Part shown: positions 8,466 through 17,189 of the stretch, piece by piece | Position numbering within the stretch: position 1 is the first letter of the stretch | How the letters are laid out: each line of letters begins with the position of its first letter | Origin: Spirosoma sp. | GTDB taxonomy: Bacteria > Bacteroidota > Bacteroidia > Cytophagales > Spirosomataceae | Assembly: GCF_026391055.1 (NCBI RefSeq) | Contig: NZ_JAPLET010000022.1 | Span: 959,648-1,023,647, forward strand | Length of the DNA stretch: 64,000 nt | Direction: 5' to 3' | Notes under the pieces: generated by a model | Told to the model about the DNA's origin: nothing | What the model saw: the letters and a program-made list of their open reading frames with translations, nothing else | The model's database searches: none | Position numbers and translations under genes: made by a program

Positions 8466-8744
8466 ATCGCTATGTAGTTTTTATAAAAAAGTTAACGTAA
8501 AAGTACCGGAACTTCCGACAAAAAAATGGGCTGTACGCTAACTTTTGACCAACTCGCTACCGGGTTCAAAAGTTCACGGCTCACCAAAGTGTTACCATCA
8601 CTTCTACACCTTGACGTGTTTAATACGGCGGATGGTGAGCAAATTGAAATAAAAACTAATAAAAATTATGAGCCATTGGTCAATATATCGCATTCTTATA
8701 TATATCTTTACCAACAACGAGTAGAACTAGTTTATTAAAAGCCT

Positions 8745-9143
8745 ATGGAATCATCAGCAAGTGAGTTTTTGAGGGGTACGCTCAAAACAATCATACTGAA
8801 GCTTTTGGCGGAGCCGAGGCCATCCACTTCTACGCAGACTGATGCAGGTTCATCAGTACCTGGCCGAATGTATGGCTATGAGATCACGCAATTGGTTAAA
8901 GAACGCACCCAAGGCCAGATTGCGCTGTCATTTGGGGCTCTGTATCCTGTTTTGCATAAGTTGGAACAGGAGGGATTACTGATAACGGAAACGGAAGAAG
9001 TTGAAGGTCGACTTCGTAAGTATTACTCTCTGACCCCGCAGGGCAATGAGGCTGCAGTTCAAAAAGTCTCCGATTTCGAACGATTTATGGAAACGATGCG
9101 CCAGCTTCTGCAACTGCCCATGCAACTAGCACCAAGCCATTAA
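8745..9143 (+). CDS. PadR family transcriptional regulator
   Basis: A 132-residue winged-helix regulator. It shows the PadR pattern: FLRGTLKTIILKLLAE (residues 9-24), MYGYEITQLVKERTQGQIALSFGALYPVLHKLEQEGLL, then EGRLRKYYSLTPQG for the wing. A linker of about 16 residues rich in Ser/Thr/Pro (PRPSTSTQTDAGSSVPG) is inserted between helix 1 and the YGYEI motif, longer than usual. PadR proteins in Bacteroidota are often coupled to a membrane protein they control; here the next gene begins 38 bases downstream and encodes a small membrane protein, so the pair is probably an operon. Confidence 0.88.
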   Translation: MESSASEFLRGTLKTIILKLLAEPRPSTSTQTDAGSSVPGRMYGYEITQLVKERTQGQIALSFGALYPVLHKLEQEGLLITETEEVEGRLRKYYSLTPQGNEAAVQKVSDFERFMETMRQLLQLPMQLAPSH

Positions 9144-9181
9144 CCAGACATTTTCTTCACGGTTTAAACTCAACAAGAGTC

Positions 9182-9706
9182 ATGGAAAAACTCAGCCCCC
9201 AACAATTGGCTACGTTGCATAACCATTTGATTCAGACCGGTTCAACAGACGCCCTGATTGAGGAACTGCTCGACCACCTGGCCTGTGACGTCGAACATTA
9301 CCTTTGGCTTGGCCTTCCTTTTGATTCGGCTCTCAGCACTGTTCTTGAGCAAGCGAATATAAAGGCCGTTCGGCATCTGCGCGAAACGTACCAGATCGAA
9401 CTGGCAATGACTGACGAGCAACTGGAACAGGCCAGTCTGGACGATATTGTCTTTGAATTTCGAAACAAGGCCTACGGGGCCTACGATTTACGGCGAGCCT
9501 ATCCAATCAATCTGCGGAATGCCTTTATCATGACACTTAGCCTGTACATGATGATCATGGCTATGATGGATAGACTTGGCCATGATCAATGGTCGTATTT
9601 AAGCCTGGGTGGGGCGGTCTGGCTGCTTGGCCTGTGTGGTGTTACGTTTGCCGTGGTTAGCTGGTATCTTCAGCACATACGCCAACAACAGCTTTATATG
9701 CGGTAA
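9182..9706 (+). CDS. Membrane protein with TonB-N-terminus-like motif
   Basis: A 174-residue protein in three parts. Residues 1-65 resemble the short helical prefix found on PadR-linked permeases (LIEELLDHLACDVEHYLWLGLPFDSAL). Residues 87-105 read DDIVFEFRNKAYGAYDLRR, nearly identical to the cytoplasmic N-terminal signature of Bacteroidota TonB energy transducers. The last 60 residues form two membrane segments (about 113-128 and 140-163). There is no periplasmic TonB domain. The protein could be a regulatory or anchoring partner under PadR control, or the relic of a TonB gene. The combination is unusual and its function is unknown. Confidence 0.65.
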   Translation: MEKLSPQQLATLHNHLIQTGSTDALIEELLDHLACDVEHYLWLGLPFDSALSTVLEQANIKAVRHLRETYQIELAMTDEQLEQASLDDIVFEFRNKAYGAYDLRRAYPINLRNAFIMTLSLYMMIMAMMDRLGHDQWSYLSLGGAVWLLGLCGVTFAVVSWYLQHIRQQQLYMR

Positions 9707-9715
9707 AACTCTCCA

Positions 9716-9836
9716 GTTAATGGTTAATGGTTAATGGTTAATGGTTAATGGTTAATGGTTAATGGTTAATGGTTAATGAAAGCAGTTCAACCTCAGAACT
9801 TTTTACTCATCAATCAATAACTTATTAACCATTAAC
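9716..9836. repeat. Nine tandem GTTAATG heptamers with a complementary arm
   Basis: Nine perfect copies of GTTAATG run from 9716 to 9778. A single complementary stretch, ATTAACCATTAAC, follows at 9824-9836 and can pair with any two adjacent copies, so the hairpin can form in several registers. It fills the gap between the convergent membrane-protein and proS genes and may act as a terminator. Copy number is likely variable by slippage. It is not a CRISPR array because there are no spacers. Confidence 0.9.
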
Positions 9837-9851
9837 TCAATAACTAATTAC

Positions 9852-11324
9852 CTAATATGCTCTGGCAAACACGACACGCCCAGCAGAGGGTTTTCCGGAG
9901 AAAATATCTACCCCTTCTTCGGCTTCCTGATCAAACGGGATACAGCGAATTGTGGCCTTAGTAGCTTCTTTGATAGCCTCTTCAGTTTCGCTGGTTCCAT
10001 CCCAGTGGGCTAGTATAAACCCACCTTTGTCGAGCTGCACCTGAAACTCATCAAACGTGTCTACTTTGTAGGTATTTGCCTGGCGGAAGGTTTTCGCTTT
10101 AGTGTAGATCGTCTGCTGAATATCGTCCAGCAAATTTTTTATGTGTTCGGTTAGTCCTTCGAATGGAACGGTTTCTTTGGTTTTCAAATCCCGACGAGCA
10201 ATCTCGACAGTTCCGTTTTCCAGATCGCGGCCACCCATAGCCAGTCGAACCGGTACACCCCGCAATTCATACTCGGCAAATTTCCAGCCGGGTTTGTTGG
10301 CGTCGGAATCATCGTATTTGACCGATACCCCTGCTTTCCTCAGTTCCTGTACCAGTGGCTTTATTTTAGCCGACAGTGACTCCAGCTGTTCTTCGGAGCG
10401 GTAAATGGGTACGATAACAACCTGAATCGGCGCGAGTTTTGGCGGTAGCACCAGCCCATCATCATCCGAGTGCGCCATAATCAGGGCACCCATCAGGCGG
10501 GTAGATACGCCCCATGAAGTACCCCACACATAATCGAGCTGATTCTGCTTGTTTAGAAACTGCACATCGAAGGCCTTGGCGAAGTTTTGTCCCAAAAAAT
10601 GTGAGGTACCGGCCTGTAAGGCTTTACCATCCTGCATCATGGCTTCAATACATAGCGTATCATCTGCACCGGCGAATCGTTCGTTAGCCGTTTTTGTCCC
10701 TTTTACAACGGGCAAAGCCATCCACTCTTCCGCAAACTGAGCATAGATGTCCAGCATCTGCCGTGTTTCGAACTTAGCTTCCTCGGCAGTAGCATGGGCG
10801 GTATGGCCTTCCTGCCAGAGAAATTCGGCGGTACGCAGAAAGATCCGGGTACGCATTTCCCACCGAACGACGTTGGCCCACTGATTTATGAGCAATGGCA
10901 GATCGCGGTACGACTGAATCCAGTTTTTGTATGTACTCCAGATGACCGTCTCGGACGTCGGGCGAACGATGAGTTCTTCTTCCAGTTTAGCCTCCGGGTC
11001 AACGATAACGCCCGATCCATCTTCTGCGTTTTTCAGACGGTAGTGCGTTACAACAGCACACTCTTTAGCAAACCCTTCTACGTGCGACGCTTCTTTACTC
11101 AGGAAGGACTTTGGAATAAACAGCGGAAAATAAGCGTTCTGATGACCCGTTTCCTTAAACATGTCGTCTAGTGCACGCTGCATTTTTTCCCAGATTGCAA
11201 ACCCGTAGGGCTTGATCACCATACAGCCCCGAACAGCTGAATTCTCGGCCAGATCGGCTCGTTTGATTAACTCATTATACCACTCGGAGTAGTTTTCACT
11301 ACGGGACGGAATCGCTTTAGCCAT
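9852..11324 (-). CDS. proS: Proline--tRNA ligase (type 3, eukaryote/archaea-like)
   Basis: A 490-residue class II aminoacyl-tRNA synthetase that charges tRNA-Pro. It begins near [41 protein letters not shown], has the [11 protein letters not shown] motif, the WRxEM-type motif 2 region ([25 protein letters not shown]), and [24 protein letters not shown] as motif 3. The C-terminal anticodon-binding domain (QVVIVPIYR onwards) and the final zinc-domain-like tail are those of the shorter ProS form without the INS editing domain. It is monocistronic, convergent with the preceding gene and divergent from the lipoprotein gene. Confidence 0.95.
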   Translation of the reverse strand: MAKAIPSRSENYSEWYNELIKRADLAENSAVRGCMVIKPYGFAIWEKMQRALDDMFKETGHQNAYFPLFIPKSFLSKEASHVEGFAKECAVVTHYRLKNAEDGSGVIVDPEAKLEEELIVRPTSETVIWSTYKNWIQSYRDLPLLINQWANVVRWEMRTRIFLRTAEFLWQEGHTAHATAEEAKFETRQMLDIYAQFAEEWMALPVVKGTKTANERFAGADDTLCIEAMMQDGKALQAGTSHFLGQNFAKAFDVQFLNKQNQLDYVWGTSWGVSTRLMGALIMAHSDDDGLVLPPKLAPIQVVIVPIYRSEEQLESLSAKIKPLVQELRKAGVSVKYDDSDANKPGWKFAEYELRGVPVRLAMGGRDLENGTVEIARRDLKTKETVPFEGLTEHIKNLLDDIQQTIYTKAKTFRQANTYKVDTFDEFQVQLDKGGFILAHWDGTSETEEAIKEATKATIRCIPFDQEAEEGVDIFSGKPSAGRVVFARAY

Positions 11325-11508
11325 GCGTAATTTTTAGTCAGTTACGGCCCGAAGCGGCCAGCCTGTCACCTGTACCGTCATCGGCTTCAGTATGCCTGAA
11401 GCCAATTCGTGTGACCGGATATCTGCTGATTATTTCGGACCAGAAATTAACTTTTTTTAAAATGATTTAAACCTTTTGAAACAAATTGGAATCTACTAGG
11501 AGGATAAC

Positions 11509-11538
11509 TTGCAAAGATAGGTTTTTACTCTATTTTTG
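11509..11538 (+). promoter_or_regulatory. Bacteroidota-type promoter for the low-complexity lipoprotein
   Basis: TTG at 11509-11511, a 19-bp spacer, and TATTTTTG at 11531-11538 match the phylum consensus. The expected start is near 11544, giving a leader of about 74 bases before the ATG at 11618. Confidence 0.7.
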
Positions 11539-11617
11539 TAATCAATCAGCTCATTCCTGTGTTATATATTAAAGAAGTTCTCAATATGAGCTTTTACTAC
11601 TTTAATTCCCTGGCCAA

Positions 11618-12943
11618 ATGAAAACGCAACCCTTATATCGCTTCCTGTCACTGGCGGCTTTGTTGGGTATCTGGAGTTGTACCTCCAGTCGCCAAACAGC
11701 GCAAAACGCTGGTGAAATGGATGATTTGTATGGCAACTCCGGCAACGCGGCCGTTTATGCCAGCAACTCATCAGACTACTCTTCGGTTGCTCCGCAAACT
11801 GCGCGTCAGCAACGACAGCGGTCATCCCGTAACGCTAATCCCGATTACAACGATGAACAGCAGTACGGTGCCAATGGCAGCGCAAACACGGACGAATATT
11901 ACACCGAGTTGAGCGCCCGTAAGCTGAATCGTGGTCTCTCGCCCGATCCGGGCTGGAATGATACGGATGCTTATAACTCCGGTTTTGTGAACGGCTATAA
12001 TGCCGCGTCCACCTCGGCCTATAGTTGGAACCGATGGGGTTTCAACAATACCGGCTTTTACAATGGGCTTGGTCTTGGTCTCGGTATGGGAGCCTTCGGC
12101 GGGTTTGGTGGGTATAACCGGTTTGGATTCGGCTTCGGCAGCCCATTCTATTCGCCATACTACGGCAGCTCATTTGGCTACTCGCCCTTCGGTTACGGTT
12201 ATGATCCCTTTTATAGCTCGTATGCCTATGGTGGATTTGGCGGCATGTATAGCCCCTATTATTCACCCTTTGGGTACGGATATGGTGGGTACGGCGTGTA
12301 CTATGGCAATCCGGTTTACGTAAATAATGTTTATGTGTCTGGTGCCGACCCTTACCGGGCCAGAAATTACAACCGAACAGTTGAGCGGTCGTCAGGTCGC
12401 TACAATGCTGCTTTCGATAATACGGCTCGTACCTATAATCCAAATGGTGGCCGTAGTGCCAATACGGGTTCTGCCACGACCGCCAATCGGGGCAACAGTG
12501 ATGGGTATTATGCCCGTCCGAGCAATGGCAGCAGCCGAGGATCCTATTACTACGATAACGGCTCGAGTAGCAATGGCCGTGCAGGCAATGCAGTAACAAA
12601 CGCTCCTTCTTACAACAGTAACTCGGGTGGCGATTATTATGCTCGCCCACGCGAAAGCAGCCGGGGCAGTTATACACCATCAACTGGCAGCAGCAGCGGC
12701 CGTAGTGGTTACTCGCAATCGCAGCAGAGCTACCAGCAGCCATCATACCAAAGCCAGAGCCGGAGCTATCAGCAGCCAAGCTACCAGAATCAGAGCCGCT
12801 CTTATCAGCAGCCGAGCTTCCAACAGCCTAGCTATAGCGCTCCAAGTCGTAGCTATAGCGCTCCCAGCTACAGTGGTGGTGGCGGTGGTGTCTCCTCCGG
12901 TGGTGGCGGGGTTTCGAGTGGTGGCGGACGCGGTCCACGATAG
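11618..12943 (+). CDS. Low-complexity Gly/Tyr/Ser/Gln-rich lipoprotein
   Basis: A 441-residue protein. A lipoprotein signal ends in LLGIWSC, so Cys21 would be lipidated. Residues ~25-140 are Ser/Asn/Gln-rich. Residues ~140-230 are dominated by Gly, Phe and Tyr (GFGGYNRFGFGFGSPFYSPY and similar). Residues ~250-350 are Ser/Asn/Gly-rich with repeated YYARP and RGSY words. Residues ~355-420 carry repeated SYQQPSYQ and SRSYQQPS words, ending in GGGG/VSSGGG and RGPR. Such aromatic-sticker, Gly/Ser-spacer sequences resemble phase-separating prion-like domains of eukaryotic RNA-binding proteins, here anchored in the envelope. No enzymatic domain is seen. It could be an adhesive or matrix-forming envelope protein. 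Confidence 0.75.
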   Translation: MKTQPLYRFLSLAALLGIWSCTSSRQTAQNAGEMDDLYGNSGNAAVYASNSSDYSSVAPQTARQQRQRSSRNANPDYNDEQQYGANGSANTDEYYTELSARKLNRGLSPDPGWNDTDAYNSGFVNGYNAASTSAYSWNRWGFNNTGFYNGLGLGLGMGAFGGFGGYNRFGFGFGSPFYSPYYGSSFGYSPFGYGYDPFYSSYAYGGFGGMYSPYYSPFGYGYGGYGVYYGNPVYVNNVYVSGADPYRARNYNRTVERSSGRYNAAFDNTARTYNPNGGRSANTGSATTANRGNSDGYYARPSNGSSRGSYYYDNGSSSNGRAGNAVTNAPSYNSNSGGDYYARPRESSRGSYTPSTGSSSGRSGYSQSQQSYQQPSYQSQSRSYQQPSYQNQSRSYQQPSFQQPSYSAPSRSYSAPSYSGGGGGVSSGGGGVSSGGGRGPR

Positions 12944-12962
12944 ATTTGGAATTTATTATAAA

Positions 12963-12999
12963 AAAATCCCCGCTGATCAGGACAATTAGCGGGGATTTT
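12963..12999 (+). terminator. Intrinsic terminator after the lipoprotein gene
   Basis: AAAATCCCCGCT (12963-12974) pairs perfectly with AGCGGGGATTTT (12988-12999) around a 13-base loop, followed by CGTTTTG. Confidence 0.85.
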
Positions 13000-13112
13000 C
13001 GTTTTGTATTTGTTGCGGTGACTACGCATTTTGTCAAGTACGATTAAACATTCTTGTGGTTAATCAGTCTAAGCCCTACAATGTAGCACACGCCACCAAT
13101 CGCTTTATACAC

Positions 13113-14693
13113 ATGAACAAGCAGTTCTATTTTTCGATAGCCCTGGCGCTATCATCTCCGTTGGCATTTGGCCAGGGAGCCGCTTTCGATTATGCAGATG
13201 ATGCGTTTCGTTTCTCTGATTTTACGCAGAGTGGTACGGCCCGTTTTAGGGCACTCGGTGGTAACCATGCGTCTCTTGGTGGCGATGCCAGCAACTTGTT
13301 TGGCAATGCCGCCGGGTTGGCCTTCTACAACCGTTCCGAACTAAGCATCAGCCCCAACTTTACGTCAGTCAGCAATCAGAATAATTTTCTGGGTCAGCAA
13401 ACAACGAGCATGGGTAACAAGGTAAACGTAGGTCAATTTGGGTTGGTACTGGCGGGAAAATCCACGGGAAGCAGTCGCTGGCGACGGACGGCCTTCGGCA
13501 TTACGTATTCTCAATCAGCTAATTTCTTTGATTACACGGATGCCCGGGGGCTGAACAACAACCCAAACTCATCGATTGCCCAAACGTACGTTAATGCTGC
13601 CAATAGTGCACAATACAGCGAAGCTGAACTATCTGATGCATTCCTGCCCGGAAGCCGAAGTGCTGATTTTAGAGAAGCGGCTGCCTATGGATTATACCTG
13701 ATCAATCCAACTATCTACAGTTCCACCAGTGCTGGCCCCCCCTATACCCGCTTTGATGCTACCCGGCAAAAAGATCAACGGGCAACGCTTAGCCGTTCGG
13801 GCACCCATTCGCAGTGGTCGATCGCGTATGCGGGTAATTTGGATGATAAACTCTACATAGGTGGTTCGATTGCGTTGACCCGCCTGCGGTATACTTCGGA
13901 GTACACTTTTCTTGAAACACCCGTTAATGGCGTAGTCTTCAATAATTACGGTCAGGTAAATACGTTTAACGTTAGGGGAAATGGTATCAATGCGTCGCTT
14001 GGATTGATCTATAAACTTAGCCCTCAATTGCAGGTGGGTGCTAATTTGATCACCCCTACCTTCAGCAGTGCTAATGAAGCTTTCACACAGACATTGACCG
14101 CTGTTGCGAAAAACCCTAACCCGGAGAACATTACACTGAAGACGAATAGTGTTGATGTAGTGGACCCAGCCAATAATTTCGAGTACTCTCTGCAAACGCC
14201 TTTGCGGGCGTCGGGTGGTGCTACCTATTTCCTTGGTAACAGCAAAGTCGGCTTCATTACCGCCACGGCCGAGTACGTTGGGTATCAGGGAATGCGGGTG
14301 CGGACATCGGCGTTCTCGAACCAGCAAGACAATACTGACTTTAAAAACGATGTAAAACGGTTTGTTCAGGAAACCTACCAGAACGTCGTCAACATCCGGG
14401 CGGGTGCAGAAATCAGGGCGGGTCTGCTGCGGATACGGGGTGGTGTGGCGTATTTACCCAGCGCTTACAAACTGGATCTGGACCGTGTAGCGAAAGCCGA
14501 CCGGGATAAAATCTTATTGTCGGCGGGACTGGGCGTCCGCAACGATCGCTTTTTTGCTGATCTGGCCGGTTCTTACCTGACGTATAAATCAGGCTTCACA
14601 CCCTTCGAGCTTCCCAATGCTGTCGATACACCAACGCTATCCACGAATAACAGAAACACAAACTTAATGCTTACAGTGGGTGTGTTTTTTTAA
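13113..14693 (+). CDS. OmpP1/FadL-family outer-membrane transporter
   Basis: From the ATG at 13113 this gives 526 residues starting with a signal peptide (MNKQFYFSIALALSSPLAFG, cleavage near residue 20). An upstream in-frame ATG at 13056 would add 19 hydrophilic residues before the signal and is unlikely. The mature start has the family pattern: ALGGNHASLGGDASNLFGNAAGLAFYNRSELSISPNF, followed by alternating beta-strand sequence and a C-terminal aromatic-ended strand (LMLTVGVFF). FadL-type barrels bring hydrophobic molecules across the outer membrane. The cargo is not predictable. It is monocistronic, with a remarkable palindrome after the stop. Confidence 0.82.
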   Translation: MNKQFYFSIALALSSPLAFGQGAAFDYADDAFRFSDFTQSGTARFRALGGNHASLGGDASNLFGNAAGLAFYNRSELSISPNFTSVSNQNNFLGQQTTSMGNKVNVGQFGLVLAGKSTGSSRWRRTAFGITYSQSANFFDYTDARGLNNNPNSSIAQTYVNAANSAQYSEAELSDAFLPGSRSADFREAAAYGLYLINPTIYSSTSAGPPYTRFDATRQKDQRATLSRSGTHSQWSIAYAGNLDDKLYIGGSIALTRLRYTSEYTFLETPVNGVVFNNYGQVNTFNVRGNGINASLGLIYKLSPQLQVGANLITPTFSSANEAFTQTLTAVAKNPNPENITLKTNSVDVVDPANNFEYSLQTPLRASGGATYFLGNSKVGFITATAEYVGYQGMRVRTSAFSNQQDNTDFKNDVKRFVQETYQNVVNIRAGAEIRAGLLRIRGGVAYLPSAYKLDLDRVAKADRDKILLSAGLGVRNDRFFADLAGSYLTYKSGFTPFELPNAVDTPTLSTNNRNTNLMLTVGVFF

Positions 14694-14694
14694 A

Positions 14695-14754
14695 GGCAAG
14701 TATCTATAATAAAAAAGCGACCCTAGGGTCGCTTTTTTATTATAGATACTTGCC
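14695..14754. terminator. 60-bp perfect palindrome acting as bidirectional terminator
   Basis: A perfect inverted repeat spans 14695-14754 with almost no loop (centre CCCTAGGG). It contains an inner T/A-flanked stem suited to termination on both strands. The right arm includes the last codons and stop of aroK (Gly-Lys-Tyr-Leu-stop), so the left arm repeats the aroK gene end in reverse beside the porin gene end. Confidence 0.9.
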
Positions 14755-15246
14755 AACGCGTTGCAATATTTCTTCCTCCGTCGTTTCTCCGGAAATAATA
14801 ATATGTGCCTGCGTATAAATCGGCAACCGACTCTCATGCCGGGCTTTTAAAATCTCCGCCAGTTCAGGGTCTGCCGCGTTATTCAGCGGTCTGTCCTCCT
14901 GAGCATGTGCGGTTATCCGCTGCACCAGTACATCGACCGGCACATCCAGAAACACCGATACGCCCGTTGCGTTGATATACGCCATATTGTCGTGAAAGCA
15001 GGGCATTCCTCCTCCCGTCGATACAACCATATTACCACCGGGACGAATTGTGCGAAGCACCCGCCGTTCGGCCTCTCTAAAGTATGCCTCCCCTGAAGCG
15101 GTAAAAATTTCGGCAATAGTCCGACCTTCCTCCCGGCTAATGAGCTTATCCGTGTCGACAAACCGGTAGTGAAGGGTATCAGCCACTCGCTTACCCAGTG
15201 TACTTTTGCCAGACGATGGCATGCCAATTAAGAAGATATTTTTCAA
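14740..15246 (-). CDS. aroK: Shikimate kinase
   Basis: A 168-residue kinase that phosphorylates shikimate with ATP in aromatic amino acid synthesis. The Walker A loop GMPSSGKST is at residues 8-16, the shikimate-binding DTD at 31-33, FREAE with Arg57, STGGG at 76-80, and the lid Arg in EDRPLNN. Length is typical. The gene ends inside the palindrome at 14695-14754 and is preceded on the same strand by the DoxX protein gene, from which it is separated by a long hairpin. Confidence 0.95.
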   Translation of the reverse strand: MKNIFLIGMPSSGKSTLGKRVADTLHYRFVDTDKLISREEGRTIAEIFTASGEAYFREAERRVLRTIRPGGNMVVSTGGGMPCFHDNMAYINATGVSVFLDVPVDVLVQRITAHAQEDRPLNNAADPELAEILKARHESRLPIYTQAHIIISGETTEEEILQRVGKYL

Positions 15247-15258
15247 AGTTAGAAGTCG

Positions 15259-15341
15259 GGAGTTAGGAGCGAGGAGTTAGGAGTTGCTGACGCGAAAATA
15301 CTACCAGCGTCAGCAACTCCTAACTCCTCGCTCCTAACTCC
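15259..15341. repeat. 35-bp perfect hairpin made of GGAGTTA/GGAGCGA words
   Basis: The arms 15259-15293 and 15307-15341 are perfect reverse complements around a 13-base loop. The first 20 bases of the left arm read GGAGTTAGGAGCGAGGAGTT, i.e. short words repeated with small variation. The hairpin exactly fills the gap between the stop codon of the DoxX gene and the aroK start region, so it may terminate or process that transcript. Confidence 0.9.
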
Positions 15342-16483
15342 TATTTACTTAAAGAAACTACCTCTGCCGCGTCGGGCGTTGAATTAAAATGCCATTTACC
15401 TTTTACAACACCGTTGTCTAGCAACCAGGTGCCTGGATTTGAGCGCATAATGGTCTTAAGTACTGTGGCATCAGCTTTGTAATAAGGAACCGTTTCGAGC
15501 TGAAACTCCTTGCGGAATGCCTTTATTTCATCGTCACTGGTAGACGTCAGGATATACGTTGTAACAGCCGATCCCTTCAGGCCCTCTACCAGAGCACGGA
15601 TGGCGGGTAAACTACCTGCATCAATATCTGTCGTGTTCTTTACGATAATGAACAGCTTTTTACCCTCGAAGGTCTGCTGGGTGAAGTCCCCTTCGTCATT
15701 CCAGATGCGGTAATCGGTGATTTTAGGTTTGGCATTTGGGTTCACCAATACCATCTCCTTGAATTTATAACTCTGATCCGTCGGGTACTGCTCAAACTCG
15801 GCCGTCTTGCCATCCTTCTCCATCACATACTTATACCGCATTGGCTCAGAAGGTTTCATTCCGGCCGGAATACTTTTACCAACAGCGTATGGCAGCATGT
15901 CGATTGGCGGCAGAAACTGAACAGCGTAAATACCCAGCGCTAAGGTCAGCACAATTGTAATACCCACCAGCCAGCCCGTAGCTCGGGAACGAAGGCGATT
16001 GCGATGACCTATAATGAATAAGATGAGCACCATCAGGACAATGTCTTTCGTAAACGATGTCCAGGGTTTTAGCTTTATGGCATCTCCGAAGCAACCGCAG
16101 TCGGTTACCCGGTCGAAATAGGCAGAGTAAAATGTCAGAAACGTGAAAAAGGTAATCAGGAAGAACAGTAGCCAAACGGTGACCTTAGGTTTATAAGAGG
16201 CCAGCAACGCAACGCCCAGGATCACCTCGGCCGCGCAGAACAGCACCGACATGGCCAGGGTGAACGGCACTAGCGCCATGAAGAAATTGTGCATAAACGG
16301 CAAATCCTGGGCGAAAACCTCGAAGTACTCTTCAAACTTGATCTGGGTGCCTACCGGATCATTCAGTTTAATTAACCCGGAAAAAATAAAAATAATACCG
16401 ACCAAAATACGGGCGATACGGGCGGCAATCAGCATGGGGGGCGTGCCGGTCTTTACCTTAGGTTGCGCTGTTGATGCGTTCAT
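15341..16483 (-). CDS. DoxX/BT_3928-type membrane protein with thioredoxin-like tail
   Basis: A 380-residue protein. The N-terminal half (about residues 20-190) has four to five membrane segments of the DoxX/MauE type, starting ARILVGIIFIFSGLIKLNDPVG and containing a TDCGCFGDAIKLKPW motif with a CGC pair, as in MauE-like redox partners. The C-terminal part (about 200-380) is outside the membrane and resembles a thioredoxin fold without a CxxC (LFIIVKNTTDIDAGSLPAIRAL). The domain order matches the Bacteroidota family named after BT_3928. Likely role: handling of disulfides or other redox chemistry at the inner membrane. Adjacent to DUF1599 and folP. Confidence 0.8.
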   Translation of the reverse strand: MNASTAQPKVKTGTPPMLIAARIARILVGIIFIFSGLIKLNDPVGTQIKFEEYFEVFAQDLPFMHNFFMALVPFTLAMSVLFCAAEVILGVALLASYKPKVTVWLLFFLITFFTFLTFYSAYFDRVTDCGCFGDAIKLKPWTSFTKDIVLMVLILFIIGHRNRLRSRATGWLVGITIVLTLALGIYAVQFLPPIDMLPYAVGKSIPAGMKPSEPMRYKYVMEKDGKTAEFEQYPTDQSYKFKEMVLVNPNAKPKITDYRIWNDEGDFTQQTFEGKKLFIIVKNTTDIDAGSLPAIRALVEGLKGSAVTTYILTSTSDDEIKAFRKEFQLETVPYYKADATVLKTIMRSNPGTWLLDNGVVKGKWHFNSTPDAAEVVSLSK

Positions 16484-16564
16484 GTTTACAGGTAAGCATA
16501 AAGGGTTAATACGGTTCCACCTTAGTATTCACTATCCAATGGCCCGGCATTAACCCTTCATGAT

Positions 16565-17104
16565 TCATTCAATATTAAGCTTTATTAAACAGAAAACGGC
16601 ATAGTTGATCATATCCATATAATTGGCATCAACTCCTTCCGAAACCAGCGTACTCCCCTGATTATCCTCAATCTGCTTTGTACGTAGCAGCTTCATCAGG
16701 ATAATATCGGTCATGGAACTAACGCGCATGTCGCGCCAGGCTTCGCCATAGTCGTGATTTTTAGCAAAAAGCAGATCAATAACCCGGCCAATTTCATGAT
16801 CATAAAGCGTTTCGAGTTCACTAGTTGGAATATCCGTACGTTTATCATCGAGGAAGCCTAGTTGGATTAGCGCCATAACGCAATAATTGATGATGCCCAC
16901 AAATTCGGGCTCTATCCCCTCGCCCACTCGACTAACGCCCGTTTCCTGCAATGTCCGGATGCGTTGGGCTTTAATATAAATCTGGTCGGTGATGCTTGGC
17001 AGGCGTAAAATTCGCCAGGCCGTTCCATAATCCTTATTTTTTTTAAGGAATAAATCTTTGCAGCGTTGGATAACCTGCCGATATTCGGATTCGGTATTGT
17101 GCAC
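16565..17104 (-). CDS. DUF1599 protein with two tandem repeats
   Basis: A 179-residue soluble protein built of two copies of the DUF1599 domain (residues about 7-90 and 92-178). Each copy holds a matching signature: LKKNKDYGTAWRILR in the first and FAKNHDYGEAWRDMR in the second, followed by TDxIxxKxxR. DUF1599 has been predicted to be related to nucleotide modification or pyrophosphatase-like all-alpha folds; experimental function is unknown to me. It is divergent from folP with 85 bases between starts, an arrangement frequent in Bacteroidota. Confidence 0.85.
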   Translation of the reverse strand: MHNTESEYRQVIQRCKDLFLKKNKDYGTAWRILRLPSITDQIYIKAQRIRTLQETGVSRVGEGIEPEFVGIINYCVMALIQLGFLDDKRTDIPTSELETLYDHEIGRVIDLLFAKNHDYGEAWRDMRVSSMTDIILMKLLRTKQIEDNQGSTLVSEGVDANYMDMINYAVFCLIKLNIE

Positions 17105-17189
17105 GGTTTTCAGTTTACGGTCTTCGGCTTATCCTGGGTTTAAGGCTCGCTTACCGTGATCCTCAACCCGTAAACCAAAAACTAATTTC

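Noticed and set aside
8526-8738. A 70-codon open frame just before the PadR gene
   Set aside because: It runs through the AT-rich promoter region of PadR, has no protein-like motif, and starts inside the promoter region of the divergent FKBP gene.
9716-9778. Possible CRISPR array
   Set aside because: The seven-base units are directly adjacent with no spacers, and no cas genes are present.
12042-12779. A 245-codon frame on the minus strand with many His and Cys
   Set aside because: It is the antisense shadow of the repetitive lipoprotein gene; its composition mirrors the Gly/Tyr/Ser codons of the real gene.
13692-14327. A 211-codon frame on the minus strand inside the porin gene
   Set aside because: It is antisense to a well-supported outer-membrane protein gene and has no domain.
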